Below, piece by piece: positions 11,961 through 23,531 of a stretch of DNA of 64,000 bases. Numbering within the stretch: position 1 is the first letter of the stretch; the number at the start of each line of letters is the position of its first letter. The stretch comes from Telopea speciosissima (taxonomy: Eukaryota; Streptophyta; Magnoliopsida; Proteales; Proteaceae): contig NC_057922.1 in the NCBI RefSeq assembly GCF_018873765.1, forward strand, positions 16,691,563-16,755,562. Reading direction: 5' to 3'. The position numbers and the translations under genes are program-made. The notes beneath the pieces are model-generated. The model had not been told where the DNA came from and ran no database searches. It was given only the letters and a program-made list of their open reading frames with translations.

Positions 11961-12270
11961 TCTGCAACTCTGCATCTTCCAATGGTTTCAACCTAAGGTC
12001 TCCATAGCCATGACAACATACATGCAAGCACGAAGTCTTTTTTTTTTTTGGGGTTTCTCTTTCTTGGGATTGGGCAAAAGTATCAAAATTCACATGTGGG
12101 GCATCATAGTCTAATTAAAATTCCAAGTCTCCTAATTACAATCTTACATGTCTACTGCCAAAATTTTGTTTGCCATTTCTCCAGGAACATATCAAAAGGA
12201 GATCCCATCAAAATGGGAAGCAAGTACAAGTCACCTAATGCTCTTCCCATTTATATTTTATGTGAAAGAG

Positions 12271-12440
12271 TACTCTCTTGGAGAATATGGTCCCTGTGCA
12301 TGTACAAAGTCAATAGGAATGCGCGGTTGCATCAACAGAGTGATCATTACTCATTAGCACCTTTCATGGTTTCAGGGTGGAGGAGCAGTCATTTCTCCCC
12401 ATGTGTCTGGGCGTAGAGGGTACATTCTCCCACAAAACAT
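12271..12440. mobile_element. MITE of the TCAATGAGA/TCATTTCACCCC family, copy 2
   Basis: Contains aaagtcaataggaatgcgcg, gcagtcatttctcccc and tgtgtctgggcgtag in family order, and ends in cattctcccacaaaaca. It lies in the region that replaced the promoter of MUR3-like copy 2. Confidence 0.5.
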
Positions 12441-13049
12441 TTCTACATATTTTATTTGGGGTAGGGTATGCTAGTACTGTGTGTCCATCTTTCACTTTTT
12501 CACATGAAATGTCCTTGCTACCTATATGTCTATCTGTCTTTTTCACATGAAATGACCTCGCTACCCTCCTATGGCTGATAATGTTTTGTGACAACTCAAT
12601 GATTCATTGATACGTTCTCTTATGCCGCTTGCTCAGAGAACCCTTTCCCATTTTATTTTTATGCTTCTTGCAGACATAACCTAATTCAAGTTAGACTCTT
12701 AATATTGTAAATTACTCCTCTCTATAACCCTCCTTGACACCTCTTACATAGAGTAATGATTGAACATTCCTTTTGTTTCTCCAGATAATGGAATAAATAC
12801 ATGTTAGCAGTCCGTACAGACACAGATTGAAAGTTCCAAAGTTTCCCTTTTTCTTTAGTCAAATTCATAGAAGTTTGATTTATGGTTTAGGTATTCAGGT
12901 TTTGTTCTGTGATTGGATTCTGATTCTTAGCTTTGGAGTTACTTCTAGTTTGATAAGCTTTACCCATTTCGTGTTTTTGTTATGATTGATCACTCCTTAC
13001 CCACTTGATATCAGATGAGTTGGCTTGCAATCCTTCCTGACCAAATAAT

Positions 13050-14588
13050 ATGCTTAAGGCTACAGGAAAGAATCAACAGTTTCGTCTCTGTTGGCTTCTC
13101 TCTTTGTCTCTGTTGTTCTGGTTATTACTCCTTTACTTGTTTTTTATCATCATCATTGGAGGAGCTTCCATCTATGATGAATTCATAATAGTAAAGCCTA
13201 ATCCATTCCAAACCCAGTCATCCAAGGCACATAATCCACCACCACCGCCGGAGTCTTTGAGAACAGCAGAGAACAAGAGCGATCCTTGTGAGGGAAGGTA
13301 CATTTATGTCCATGACCTCCCTCCACAGTTCAATGAGGAAATGCTTAAAGACTGCAAGAGTCTAAGTCTCTGGACCAATATGTGCAAGTTCACCACCAAT
13401 GCTGGGCTTGGCCCTCCATTGGAAGAAGATATTGAAGGGGTTTTCTCCAATTCTAAAATGTACGCCACCAACCAGTTTGCTCTGGATGTGATCTTCAACA
13501 ACAGAATGAAACAGTACAAGTGTTTGACTCGAAATTCTTCGATTGCTGCTGCCATCTTTGTCCCATTCTATGCTGGATTGGATATTTCTCGACACCTTTG
13601 GGGTTACAATGCCTCTGTTCGAGATGTATTATCACTAGCTTTGGTGGATTGGCTTGTCAAGACACCTGAGTGGAAGGTCATGGGTGGTAAGGATCATTTC
13701 CTGGTTGCTGGTCGAATAACTTGGGATTTCAGAAGATTAACTGATCAAGACTCTAAATGGGGTAGCAAGCTCTTCACTCTCCCAGCTGCGAAGAACATGT
13801 CGATGCTTGTAATCGAATCGAGCGCGTGGAATGGCAATGATTTTGCAATTCCATATCCAACCTACTTCCATCCAGCAAAGGATTCTGATGTCTTTGTATG
13901 GCAAGATCGAATGAGGAAATTGGAAAGACCATGGCTTTTCTCATTTGCAGGAGCTCCACGCCCTGGCTATCCAAAATTAGCAAGAGATCATATCATTGAA
14001 CAATGCAAGAATTCCAATGTCTGCAAGTTAATTGAATGTAATTCTGGGCAGAACAGTAAGTGTCATTCTCCCAGCAGTATAATTCAAATGTTTCAGAGTT
14101 CTGTATTTTGCCTTCAACCTCAAGGTGATTCATTTACAAGAAGATCATCTTTTGATTCAATGATGGCTGGTTGTATACCTGTGTTCTTCCATCCTGGTTC
14201 AGCTTACACCCAATACACTTGGCATCTACCAAGGAATTATTCAAAATACTCTGTTTTCATTCCAGCAGATGATGTTTGGAAAAAGAATGTTAGCATAGAG
14301 GAAAGGCTTCTGCAAATTTCTCCTGAACAGGTGAAGATCATGAGGGAAGAGGTTATAAGTTTGATACCAAGATTGATATATGCAGATCCAAGGTCAAGAT
14401 TGGAAACTCTTAAAGATGCATTTGATGTAGCTGTGGAGGGTGTCATTGACAAAGTTACCAAGTTGAGAAAGGATATCATTGAAGGTCATGAAGATAGAAA
14501 TTTTAATGAGGAGATTGCTTGGAAGTATGCTCTGTTAGAGGAAGGACAACATGAGGTAGGGCCTCATGAATGGGATTCTTTCTTCTGA
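13050..14588 (+). CDS. Xyloglucan galactosyltransferase, MUR3-like (GT47), copy 2
   Basis: Single-exon paralogue, 512 residues, with the same architecture as copy 1: signal-anchor (about residues 12-36), proline-rich stem, exostosin domain opening with [14 protein letters not shown]. All major GT47 blocks seen in copy 1 are retained ([56 protein letters not shown]), so the catalytic domain looks intact. Two differences stand out. The homologous upstream ATG (13016) is now out of frame, so translation must begin at the MLKATGKNQ methionine used internally in copy 1. The C-terminus ends at HEWDSFF through a TGA where copy 1 continues with about 25 more residues; that tail is still readable downstream (14610-14680). 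Homology to the copy 1 leader begins only at about 12825, so the original TATA region is missing. It could still be expressed from a new promoter, or be on its way to a pseudogene. Confidence 0.85.
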   Translation: MLKATGKNQQFRLCWLLSLSLLFWLLLLYLFFIIIIGGASIYDEFIIVKPNPFQTQSSKAHNPPPPPESLRTAENKSDPCEGRYIYVHDLPPQFNEEMLKDCKSLSLWTNMCKFTTNAGLGPPLEEDIEGVFSNSKMYATNQFALDVIFNNRMKQYKCLTRNSSIAAAIFVPFYAGLDISRHLWGYNASVRDVLSLALVDWLVKTPEWKVMGGKDHFLVAGRITWDFRRLTDQDSKWGSKLFTLPAAKNMSMLVIESSAWNGNDFAIPYPTYFHPAKDSDVFVWQDRMRKLERPWLFSFAGAPRPGYPKLARDHIIEQCKNSNVCKLIECNSGQNSKCHSPSSIIQMFQSSVFCLQPQGDSFTRRSSFDSMMAGCIPVFFHPGSAYTQYTWHLPRNYSKYSVFIPADDVWKKNVSIEERLLQISPEQVKIMREEVISLIPRLIYADPRSRLETLKDAFDVAVEGVIDKVTKLRKDIIEGHEDRNFNEEIAWKYALLEEGQHEVGPHEWDSFF

Positions 14589-14754
14589 AAACCAAATTAA
14601 GAATGATGGGGATTCAGATGGTTCATCTGCAGAAGCTCCTAAAAATTCTTGGAAGAATGACCAAAGTGATAAATCATGACCAGGAGAAAAAAAATATTGT
14701 ATTCTATTTGTAAAATTAAATTCCAAATTGTATTTTATAACTATTCACTTATTA

Positions 14755-14967
14755 GTCTCCGCTTGTTTCGGCGTAAAATTTTACATGGAAAATTTTTCAC
14801 GGTAAATTTTACTTCGTAAATGTAAAGTTTTATACGTTAAGTTTTTCAATGTTTGTTTCCATAAAAAAACAAGCATTAGAAAACTTTTATACGTGTAAGA
14901 AATTGTAAGCCAAATTTTTTGAAGTGAAAATTTTCAAGTAAAATTTTATGCTGAAACAAACAGAGCC
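14755..14967. mobile_element. 213-bp PIF/Harbinger-type MITE
   Basis: Flanked by TTA (14752-14754 and 14968-14970). Thirty-base terminal inverted repeats match at about 25 positions (left gtctccgcttgtttcggcgt, right inverted ggctctgtttgtttcagcat, both followed by aaaattttac). A 3-bp TTA duplication and a GGCTCTGTTTG-like end are standard for PIF/Harbinger. It lies just beyond the 3' end of MUR3-like copy 2. Confidence 0.8.
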
Positions 14968-14970
14968 TTA

Positions 14971-15719
14971 GTTGTTTTGGTTTGTTGTCTTCAAAGCTTG
15001 AATCTTTACCAATCTTTGTTTATTGTAATAAAGCAAAAGATAGGAAAAACCTCTTCACTTATGATTGAATGAATGAAAAGTCTAGTACAAGGTTTCTTAC
15101 AAGAATAGCGTAAGAAGGAATCTGGGCTTACATGATCAGAATAGAATAAAGTGTCAATCTCCCCCCACCCTTCCACACACACACACACGAGTTTTGATTG
15201 TTGTGGTCTCCATATATAATTTGTTGATACGCCAAATTGATGTAAAAACCAACATTTTTAAATGGAAATTTATAGAAAACAATCAAAGGTTGTGTCACAC
15301 TTGAATTTAAATACAAGGTGTATAAACTTGTGAAATTTTTGCATGGGCTAAAACAAGTATCTCAACAATGATATGAGAAGCTTTTTATCTTATTAAGATC
15401 GAATGGATTTTTTTTTTTTTTTTATAAATGATGCTGATAAGTGTGTGTATAGTACGTTCAATAATGACAAAGGTGTATTCTTGTACCAAGCCAGATTATA
15501 CATTAGGTGTATATATAGTAAGTTCAATAATGACAAATGTGTATATGTTAATTATGGAAACAAGTCTTGACATAGTGAAGCAAACTAAAGTCTCCTAATG
15601 TCGAATTTTGATACAAATGACATTCTTGGCATTAATATAATCAAAAAATAGAATGAGATTATAATTTCTCAGGCTCACTGTTGAAAATCTACTTAAAAAG
15701 TATAGTTACTATGACTGTC
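14971..15719. other. No gene seen
   Basis: AT-rich with a short (CA)n at 15175-15188 and a poly(T) at 15408-15422. A tgtatatatagt-like phrase repeats near 15446 and 15510. No domain recognised. Confidence 0.5.
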
Positions 15720-16110
15720 CTATTATTAAAACACTTTTTGATATTGGCATCCATCTACAAAGGAACATGGGTGAACTTGTCTCTCAAAAGAACTCCTAAA
15801 TAATTGATTTAGTTTCATACTTGATGAATTGCACCAGGTCGGATATAACACTAGTTATTGATCAAATAACCCAATACACATAATTCTAGTACATAACATT
15901 GGCATACTTTGGTAAGGTTGCTAAGATATCTAAAGGGCACATGAATTATGCTTTGCATTATAGTGGAAACCAAGTTGTACTAGAAAGATATTGGGACGCA
16001 AATTGGATTCAGATTTTAACGAATCATTGGCTACTATTGGGTATGTATTCAGATTAGGAGCGGAGCATTTTCACGGAAATCAATAAACAAATCTATGGTA
16101 CAAGATCTAT
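15720..16110 (+). mobile_element. Ty1/copia scrap (RNase H region)
   Basis: Plus-strand translation gives degraded copia RNase H-region phrases: YLMNCTRSDI, then HMNYALHYSGNQVVLE and DANWI. No LTRs, gag or RT are found beside it, so it is an isolated old fragment. Broken, with several breaks. Confidence 0.6.
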
Positions 16111-16234
16111 CATGTAAGTAGAACTTGAGACTAAAAAACTGATGCCTAAGTCTAATGACTAAGAAACTTAATGGCGCATATTCCATTGTGGCCAAATTCT
16201 GTACCTTCTATACCATTACATTGTTATAATTAAG

Positions 16235-16374
16235 GGACCAGGATCCTCTGCAGTACCTGCGGGGCAGCAATGCATATCCGACAGCACAGCAAAGGCCACA
16301 TGGCACACATGGCCTTTGCTGTGCTGCAGGATGTGCACCGCCTCCCCGCCGGGTACTGCAGAGGATTTTAATTC
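16235..16374. mobile_element. 140-bp Mutator-type palindromic MITE
   Basis: A perfect 9-bp direct repeat ATAATTAAG (16226-16234, 16375-16383) flanks a foldback. The terminal arms atcctctgcagtacc pair with each other, and the centre gccacatggcacacatggc is near-palindromic. It resembles the elements at 361-519 and 43824-43982 in design, but its terminal sequence differs. Confidence 0.75.
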
Positions 16375-16540
16375 ATAATTAAGTGGCAATTGCAAAAGCA
16401 AATGGCAAAATATACCATGGAAAAATGAGGCACATAAGCCCCCTCTTGTAAGGAGTTGGGCTCACAAGGTGGATTCCATCTAAATGGTTGTGAGCCGTTC
16501 TCGTACGTTCACATGTGTGAACGTGAACCTGACTCTCTTG

Positions 16541-16872
16541 TAAGACCGGAGCCTATATCATGTGTAGACATGCAAAGCAAATAAAAACACGAAATTGTGC
16601 AGTTTTGGAAATTGGTAAAGCCCGTTTAGCAATGTTTGTCTAGAGATTGCTATAAACCATGGCCCTTGTCCAGGAATCGTTATCCCCTCTAATTCGCTGC
16701 CCTGTCCAATTCCTCCAATTCCTCACATGGGGGTGGAAATGACCATCCTACCCCTACCCAAGGTGGGGTCCACTCCCCTTATTAGAAGATTTGGAGGAAT
16801 TGGAGGTGCCGCGAATTGGAGGTGATAATTATTCCCTGACCGGAGCCTATATACTGTGTAGACATGCAACAA
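16541..16872. repeat. Direct repeat pair around a MITE
   Basis: The phrase accggagcctatat, followed by tgtgtagacatgcaa, occurs at about 16541-16575 and 16838-16872. Between them, 16671-16838 has inverted ends (aggaatcgttatcccctcta; right end inverted agggaataattatcacctcc) and the core word aaatgaccatcctacccc, so it is itself a MITE. The flanking repeats are far longer than a target-site duplication and indicate a local duplication. Confidence 0.5.
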
Positions 16873-16874
16873 GG

Positions 16875-18067
16875 GATCTCTCTCCCGCACAAGTTTCATA
16901 ATCCAGGTATCAGACTCGGGATCAGTCAAGGTCGTTATCGATTCGGATCAGACAAAATCATCTTAGATCGGCCAAAAATACCAAAATTTAGGCTTTATTG
17001 GATCGGTTATTGTATTGGTCAAAAAAATATTAAAAAAATATAGAAAACAACTCTAAAAAAACGGTAATCACTATTATGACAGTAACAAAATATTATCTAA
17101 TACCTATTTTTGTGTTGAGTTTATCTTCTCCACCTCCTCAACCAGACTCACGACCGCCATTATCGCCATTACGTGAAAAAACTACAGGTTTAATTCCTTA
17201 TCAAAAACATTAAAATCCCTCCTTTTCCTTCTCGTGGATTTGAGGCTCTAAATTAGGGCATGAAAGGCTCAATTTGAAAATGTGGGTTTTAAAACCCTAA
17301 CCACCTTAAGTAGATTAATGTTTACATGGAATGAAATATTCCCTTAATGGATTCTTCAGTCAAAATGGGTAAGATTCCCCCTTTTTTCTCCCGCATTTGA
17401 GGCTTCCAAATCTGTGAATCACGACTTGAAAGGCTCAGAATAAAGAAAGAAGGAAAAAATATGGGTTTTAAAACCCTTCTATAAATCATGCATATTAGAT
17501 CGGATTGCCCAATTCGAACGGATTATCCGATCCAACTATCTATTCATAAACCTGAACAGGATCGGTCTAATCTTAGTCCGATCTGATCTGAGATTACAAA
17601 TCATGCTCCCGCAACAGTTTCCTCATAACTAATATCTGAAGTAACATCCTAAGTAGGGGAATTAATCAGTCGATTTCTGTCTGGCCTTAATCAGTCCTGC
17701 ACATTTGAGGCACAACCACACAAGATAGAAATAGACCGTTTATATAATCGGTCCTCAAAAAATCGGTTTATTAATCAGTCGATTACGTTGTTTTATTTAT
17801 ATTTGACTAATCGCTCCTTAATCCGTTAGGTTTTGGGCAAGCCAATTAATCAATCCTAATCGATCAACCTATCAAGTTTTTTGAGGTTTAATATATTTTT
17901 TTTATTAATCACCCAAAAAAAATACCATCAGGTTCATCAGCTTGGACTGAGACCAATCAATTAATCGAAAAATTATATTTCCTAAAATGGAAACTGGGCC
18001 ATTTGATAAACAGCTGGTTCAGTTTCAGCATTATTTGGCCAGTCTTGGCCGGGCCTGATGGTGTGGG
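16875..18067. other. GATCGG-rich repeat DNA, unresolved
   Basis: Dense in GATCGG, CGATT and AATCAGTCGATT-type words in both orientations, suggesting two decayed inverted-repeat elements (about 16900-17600 and 17660-17970). No clean ends or TSDs were found. No gene. Confidence 0.4.
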
Positions 18068-18949
18068 CTAGGGGTGTCAACTGGTCGGGTTCGGTCGGGC
18101 CTAAATTGGCTTTACCAATTTCCCCCTGTATCGTGACCTCACGTTTAACTGATTGGGCTTACATTAGGCAGGCTTGGTACTGTTTATAATCTGTCAGTCT
18201 GTTTTCGAGCATTCGGGCTAAACGGGCCTTAGATGGGCTAGTGAACAGTTTAATTCCATACGGGCCATGACAGAAACTATTTTTTAATTATTTTTAGGAT
18301 TGGAAGGATCAACCAATGTTGAATTCGTTGGCCCATTATACTGACTGTCATTGGTTTATTGAGCCATGGAGAGAGTTAGGGCTTTTACTAGATTTTGATT
18401 TTTGAGCGCCGAGGGAAAATTGAATCATGGAGGGTCACAATAGGTATTTCATATGGGTCTCAAGGGTCAGCCTTAGGAGTTAGGGCTAAAGGGGTTGGAC
18501 TTAAGCGAGTTCGTAATCAGTTGGGCTGGTCAGGCGACCGACGGGTAGGGGTGTAAATGGATAGTCAAAATTCATTTTCGTATCTGTGTCCGTATCCGTT
18601 TTGCATTATTCGAATCCATCCGAAAGCTAAACGGATGCGAATACAGATAGGCTATAGCTATCCGAAAAGCTATATTTACATGTAAACAGATAAAATATCC
18701 GATCTGTATCCATGTCTGTATCCGTGTTCGTATCCGTTTAGCACTATCAGAATCCTTCCAAAAGCTAATCGGATGCGGATGTGGATCAAGCACTATCCGA
18801 GTCGAATCCGATCCGTTTACATCCCTATTGACGGGTAATGGCTCGGGCTTGAGCCCGACACGTTTATTAAACAAGCTGGGTCAGTTCGAGCTTTAATCAG
18901 TCGGACTTGATCGGGTCGGCCGGTGCAGGCCTGAAATTGGCACCCCTAT
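18068..18949. mobile_element. hAT-like non-autonomous element hosting a nested MITE
   Basis: The left terminus TAGGGGTGTCAACTGGTCGG and the inverted right terminus TAGGGGTGCCAATTTCAGGC form a short TIR of hAT type. Subterminal GGGTTCGGTCGGGCC-like words recur in both halves. The element at 18546-18827 is inserted in it. The 8-bp flanks do not match now, so age or end errors remain possible. Confidence 0.5.
18546..18827. mobile_element. 282-bp hAT-type MITE, copy 1
   Basis: Termini TAGGGGTGTAAATGGAT and (inverted) TAGGGATGTAAACGGAT. Flanking 8-mers CCGACGGG and TTGACGGG agree at six of eight positions, consistent with an aged 8-bp hAT target-site duplication. The interior consists of repeated TATCCG words. 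A closely similar copy with a perfect TSD is at 46211-46480. Confidence 0.75.
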
Positions 18950-19205
18950 ACTGTGGACACTGAAAATGACACCCCTAATCCTAAGGGTATAAATGTATAA
19001 TGCGTGGCTCGTCACCAATTTCAGTGGGCTGGGGTCCATCTCCTAACTGGGTCATACAACCGTTTGATTGCATTGCAGTACGATACCATCAAACGGTAAG
19101 AAATAAAGCCATGCAGCGGCAGCTTAGACTGCCAAGCACGAGCTGAACGTGGAAAGGAAGCTATTAGAGGGCAGGAGCCTTGACATGAGACAAGCATTTA
19201 AGAGC

Positions 19206-19660
19206 AGGGTTTTATGAATCGGTGTCGGGTCAGTCTGGATCGGATAGGTATATCCGTCTTTCTATTTTTTTAAAATGGATTTTTTTTTTTACATTTTAAA
19301 CCTTCATCCGTACCGATCCATCAATATGGGATCAGAAAGGATCAAGATCGGGGACTGCCAATGCCGATCCGAATCAAGCGATTCCACCTATAACCATGTT
19401 TAAGCATAGTTTGAGATATCGGTATCGGATTGCCCGATACAGGCAATATGTATCAGTACTGCTAGTCACCAATCCTAATACCATGCCGATACCGTATCAA
19501 TGAAACGGTTCGACCAAGGGGTAAAATAGCAAAAAAAAATCCATTTTTTAAGGAAAACTATAGGCAAATTTGTCTGATACGATCAATCCGTGCCTATACT
19601 GTATCGGTATTGTATTGATTTTGAAAATGACCGATACCCGATCTCTCATGACTGCTAAAA
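19206..19660. mobile_element. Two adjoining decayed inverted-repeat elements
   Basis: The first (about 19206-19398) starts agggttttatgaatcgg and ends with the inverted counterpart catggttataggtggaatcg. The second (about 19400-19660) is rich in GATATCGGTATCGG and its inverse. The TATCGG-rich, end-inverted design recalls the element at 54504-54785, but boundaries are poorly defined. Confidence 0.35.
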
Positions 19661-19954
19661 ACAAATAAAAATTAAGGTACTCAACAAAGATTCAGGGAAT
19701 ACCTTATACATGGAAAGGCAATAAATCGACCCAAGGCATCTCGTGAAGGCAGGAACACACTATTTCAGTCTTCAGCTCCTCTAAGAACAAGCTCTCCGCA
19801 ACAAAGGATACCCGTGATGCAGAGCCCATGAACATCACGAGTTTCCTCTTCTTCTACACAGAACTGCTTCCATGAACCCACATTTTCAAATTCTCAGCCA
19901 CTCAACTTAAATACCCAACAAAGCTCATTCACAAAGATATGAAACATAAGCCAA

Positions 19955-22294
19955 ATGACCAAAATTCTCCCTTTTCCCGTGTCTCTCTCAATGGAAACCA
20001 AACTAGTCTTCTCCATCACCTTTTTCTTGTCCTTGTTTTCTATTCATTCTGAGAACCTTCAAACATACATAGTCCAACTACACCCACATGGAATGACCAA
20101 CTCTGCCTTCAACACTAAACTTGAGTGGCATCTCTCATTCCTCAACCGAACCATTGCCTCCGAAGATAGCCCGTCTTCTCGCCTTCTGTACTCTTACCAT
20201 TCTGCTATAGAAGGTTTTGCAGCTCGTCTCTCACAAATTGAGCTGGAGACCTTGCGAAACATGCAGAATATAATTGCAGTTAGGCCCGACCGTCGCCTCC
20301 AAATACACACCACTTACTCTTACAAGTTCTTGAGATTAAGCCCCACTAGGAAGGGTGCTTGGTTGAGCTCCAACTTCGGCCATGGAACAATAATTGGGGT
20401 ACTTGACACTGGAGTGTGGCCTGAAAGCCCAAGCTTCAGTGATGACCACATGCCTCCAGTGCCCAAGAATTGGAGAGGGATCTGCCAGGAAGGACAGAAC
20501 TTCAATTCTTCCAATTGTAACCGTAAGCTCATTGGAGCACGGGTTTATAGTAAAGGACACCGTGCGTCTTCAGACATTTCTAGATTCCCAGATGTGGAAT
20601 ATGTATCCCCCCGTGATGCTTATGGTCATGGGACTCATACTTCATCAACTGCTGCAGGAGCTTCCGTACCCAATGCGAGTGTACTGGGAAATGGCGCTGG
20701 TGTGGCTAGGGGCATGGCTCCTGGTGCCCATATTGCCATGTACAAGGTTTGTTGGTTCAATGGCTGTTACAGCTCTGACATTCTCGCTGCAATGGATGAT
20801 GCAATTAGAGATGGGGTTGATATCCTCTCCCTCTCTCTGGGTGGGTTCCCTGTACCACTTTTTGATGACAGCATCGCAATAGGTAGTTACAGAGCAATGG
20901 AGAGAGGTGTAATGGTTATCTGCGCAGCAGGTAATAATGGTCCAATCCCAAATTCAGTTGCCAATGAAGCTCCTTGGATTACTACTGTTGGTGCGAGCAC
21001 ACTTGACCGGAGATTCCCAGCTGAAGTACACATGGGGAATGGCCAAATCCTCTACGGTGAATCAATGTACCCTGGAAACCACTTGCCAAATGCTGGGAAA
21101 GAACTTGAGCTGGTGTACATTACTGGTGAGGAAAAGGGAAGTGAATTCTGCATTAAAGGCTCTCTACCAAGAGCTAGAGTCCTTGGGAAAATGGTGGTCT
21201 GTAACCGTGGTGCCAATAGCAGGGCTGAAAAAGGCCAAATTGTAAAGGAATCAGGTGGTGCTGCAATGATACTGGCAAATACTGCAATCAACCAGGAGGA
21301 GGATTCTGTTGATGCTCATGTCTTGCCTGCAACAATGATCGGCTATGCAGAGTCTGTCAGCTTAAAGAGTTACATAAATTCCACAAGGAGACCCACAGCT
21401 CGGATTCAATTTGGAGGAACAGCCATTGGGAGGTCTAGAGCACCGGCAGTAGCATTCTTTTCATCAAGAGGACCCAGTTTATTCAACCCTTCAATCCTCA
21501 AGCCGGACATTATAGCTCCTGGGGTGAACATCATCGCAGCCTGGCCTCAAAATTTAGGTCCCACTGGCCTTCCAGAAGATTCTAGAAGAGTAAATTTCAA
21601 TGTCATGTCGGGGACTTCAATGGCTTGTCCCCATGTCAGTGGAATTGCTGCTCTAATTCGTTCTCGCCACCCCGTATGGAGCCCAGCTGCAGTTAAATCT
21701 GCAATTATGACAACAGCTGATGTCACTGACCATTATGGTAAGCCAATCATGGATGGTTCAAAACCTGCTGAGATCTTTGCAATTGGAGCTGGACATGTAA
21801 ACCCTGAAAGAGCAACCGACCCCGGGTTGGTTTATGATATCAGGCCTAGTGAGTATATTATTCATCTCTGCACTCTTGGATATTCAGGGTCAGAGGTTTA
21901 CACCATAACTCACAGGAACGTGAGTTGTCATGAAGTCATGGCCAAGAACAGGGGTTTCAGCCTCAACTACCCCTCTATTTCTGTGATTTTCAAGCCAGGA
22001 AGGATGGGTAAGAAGATTAAAAGGAGACTAACAAATGTCGGCTTACCTAATTCCACATACTCAGTGGAGGTAGTGGCACCTGAAGGAGTTGCAGTAAAAG
22101 TTAGACCAAAACATCTAACATTTAATCACATATATCAAAGTTTGACATACAGCATCTGGTTTGTATCCCAGAAAGCAATAACAACTCAGAAGATGACCTT
22201 TGCTAAAGGACATTTGACATGGATGCACAGTCAGAGTAGTCATTACAGGGTAAGGAGTGTGATTTCAGTGACTTGGGCTGATATGAAGCAGTAG
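19955..22294 (+). CDS. Subtilisin-like serine protease, SBT1 type (SBT1.2-like)
   Basis: Single exon, 779 residues, normal length for plant subtilases. Secretory signal peptide (hydrophobic about residues 18-30 if the first ATG is used; the second in-frame ATG at 19991 gives a more typical signal peptide), I9 propeptide (about 36-115), then the S8 catalytic domain. Catalytic triad: Asp151 in VLDTGVWPE, His225 in GHGTHTSSTAAG, Ser555 in MSGTSMACPHVSG. The oxyanion Asn is Asn327 in AAGNNGP. A protease-associated insert spans about 365-490 and a fibronectin-III-like C-terminal domain about 660-775. All catalytic residues are present, so an active apoplastic endopeptidase is expected. Overall sequence is closest to SBT1.2/SDD1-type proteins as I recall them; substrate and role are unknown. 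The intronless structure is common in SBT1 genes. Confidence 0.94.
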   Translation: MTKILPFPVSLSMETKLVFSITFFLSLFSIHSENLQTYIVQLHPHGMTNSAFNTKLEWHLSFLNRTIASEDSPSSRLLYSYHSAIEGFAARLSQIELETLRNMQNIIAVRPDRRLQIHTTYSYKFLRLSPTRKGAWLSSNFGHGTIIGVLDTGVWPESPSFSDDHMPPVPKNWRGICQEGQNFNSSNCNRKLIGARVYSKGHRASSDISRFPDVEYVSPRDAYGHGTHTSSTAAGASVPNASVLGNGAGVARGMAPGAHIAMYKVCWFNGCYSSDILAAMDDAIRDGVDILSLSLGGFPVPLFDDSIAIGSYRAMERGVMVICAAGNNGPIPNSVANEAPWITTVGASTLDRRFPAEVHMGNGQILYGESMYPGNHLPNAGKELELVYITGEEKGSEFCIKGSLPRARVLGKMVVCNRGANSRAEKGQIVKESGGAAMILANTAINQEEDSVDAHVLPATMIGYAESVSLKSYINSTRRPTARIQFGGTAIGRSRAPAVAFFSSRGPSLFNPSILKPDIIAPGVNIIAAWPQNLGPTGLPEDSRRVNFNVMSGTSMACPHVSGIAALIRSRHPVWSPAAVKSAIMTTADVTDHYGKPIMDGSKPAEIFAIGAGHVNPERATDPGLVYDIRPSEYIIHLCTLGYSGSEVYTITHRNVSCHEVMAKNRGFSLNYPSISVIFKPGRMGKKIKRRLTNVGLPNSTYSVEVVAPEGVAVKVRPKHLTFNHIYQSLTYSIWFVSQKAITTQKMTFAKGHLTWMHSQSSHYRVRSVISVTWADMKQ

Positions 22295-23531
22295 AACTAG
22301 AAGTTCCAGAATTGGTTTCCTAAGGAATATCATCTCAGAGGTTTATCTGTGGTGAATTGTCAGTTCTATTGGATGGTAAAGGTAGAAAATAGACAAGTGA
22401 AATTTCTTTATCTTTAAAAAAGAGCAGAATGATTATTATTTAGGATTTCAGAAAATGTATTCTGGTTCACTTTGACTAAGTATACCAATTTAAGCTTCAA
22501 GCAAACTTTCCTTCATCTGCTATAATAGGCCTGCATATGAATTAGCATGTCATAGGTCTGTTAAACCATCCTTCGCTGAACCACCAATATTTTTGTGTCT
22601 CCATTTAATAGATTGGTATATCAAAAAAAAGGAGCCACTCCCACCAACACCCCCTCCCCCCTCAAAGGAAAAAAAAAAAAAAAAACAAAAAAGAACTGAA
22701 AAAATAACATAAAATGCCAAGGTTAGCCAGTAAAGTAGTAAACATGATTTTCAGCATCAGCACTATACTATGATTGGGGTCTTTAACCCAGATTATTGTA
22801 GAAATATTTCTGAAATAAAAATATTTTGGAAAACCAAATTGTGAAAATGTTTTCTCACTTCAATTTAAAACATTTACTCTATTTCTCACCCTCCCCCCCC
22901 CCCCCAAAAAAAAAAAAAAAGAAGTTGAACAAACAGAAGTGCCAGTGCAAATGAAACAAGGAAAACCAATGCACCTGCTTTGAATATCAGCAATCAACCA
23001 AGGTTAAAGTCTTCTTCTCCAGTTCAGATGGTATTTATTTAGTAAAAACGAATATTCTGAAACAGTCAATATACATGACCTCAAAGAGACACCTTCTTCT
23101 CATGAAACTCCAAATTAGACAAGCCCACAGCTTATATTATATCTTAGAATGCAAAATAACTGTTAGACAAAATTTGGTCATAAAGACATTCAGCTTGCAG
23201 AAATCCAACAACCTAGGATAGTTTGTTGGTCCATCACAACTTCAACAAGCCATATCGGTTGCCTATTTCATGTTCTTCTCCTGAAATTCAGCTTCGTGGT
23301 TACAGAAATCGATAAGATACAATTTGACTTGTAGTGTCTTGTACGTGTGGAACAAGGACAGAACTGAACGCTACCTAAATATGGCAAAGCCCATCAAGAT
23401 AAAAGGGGACATCGTATTTTAGTCAAATCAAGTGTCATAAAGCTTGTCAAGTAACAGAGCCTAACTACAAAATGTTACAAAATTACATATGAAATGGGAA
23501 GAAAGCAGGGTGGGGAAGGATGTACATTGCC
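22295..23531. other. Convergent 3' flanks of the subtilase and PSB28
   Basis: Holds the 3' untranslated regions of two convergent genes plus low-complexity tracts (poly(A) at 22670-22685, poly(C) followed by poly(A) at 22887-22920). No further gene seen. Confidence 0.5.

Noticed and set aside
13016-13049. Upstream ATG as the start of MUR3-like copy 2
   Set aside because: It aligns with the copy 1 start but is out of frame with the GT47 domain.
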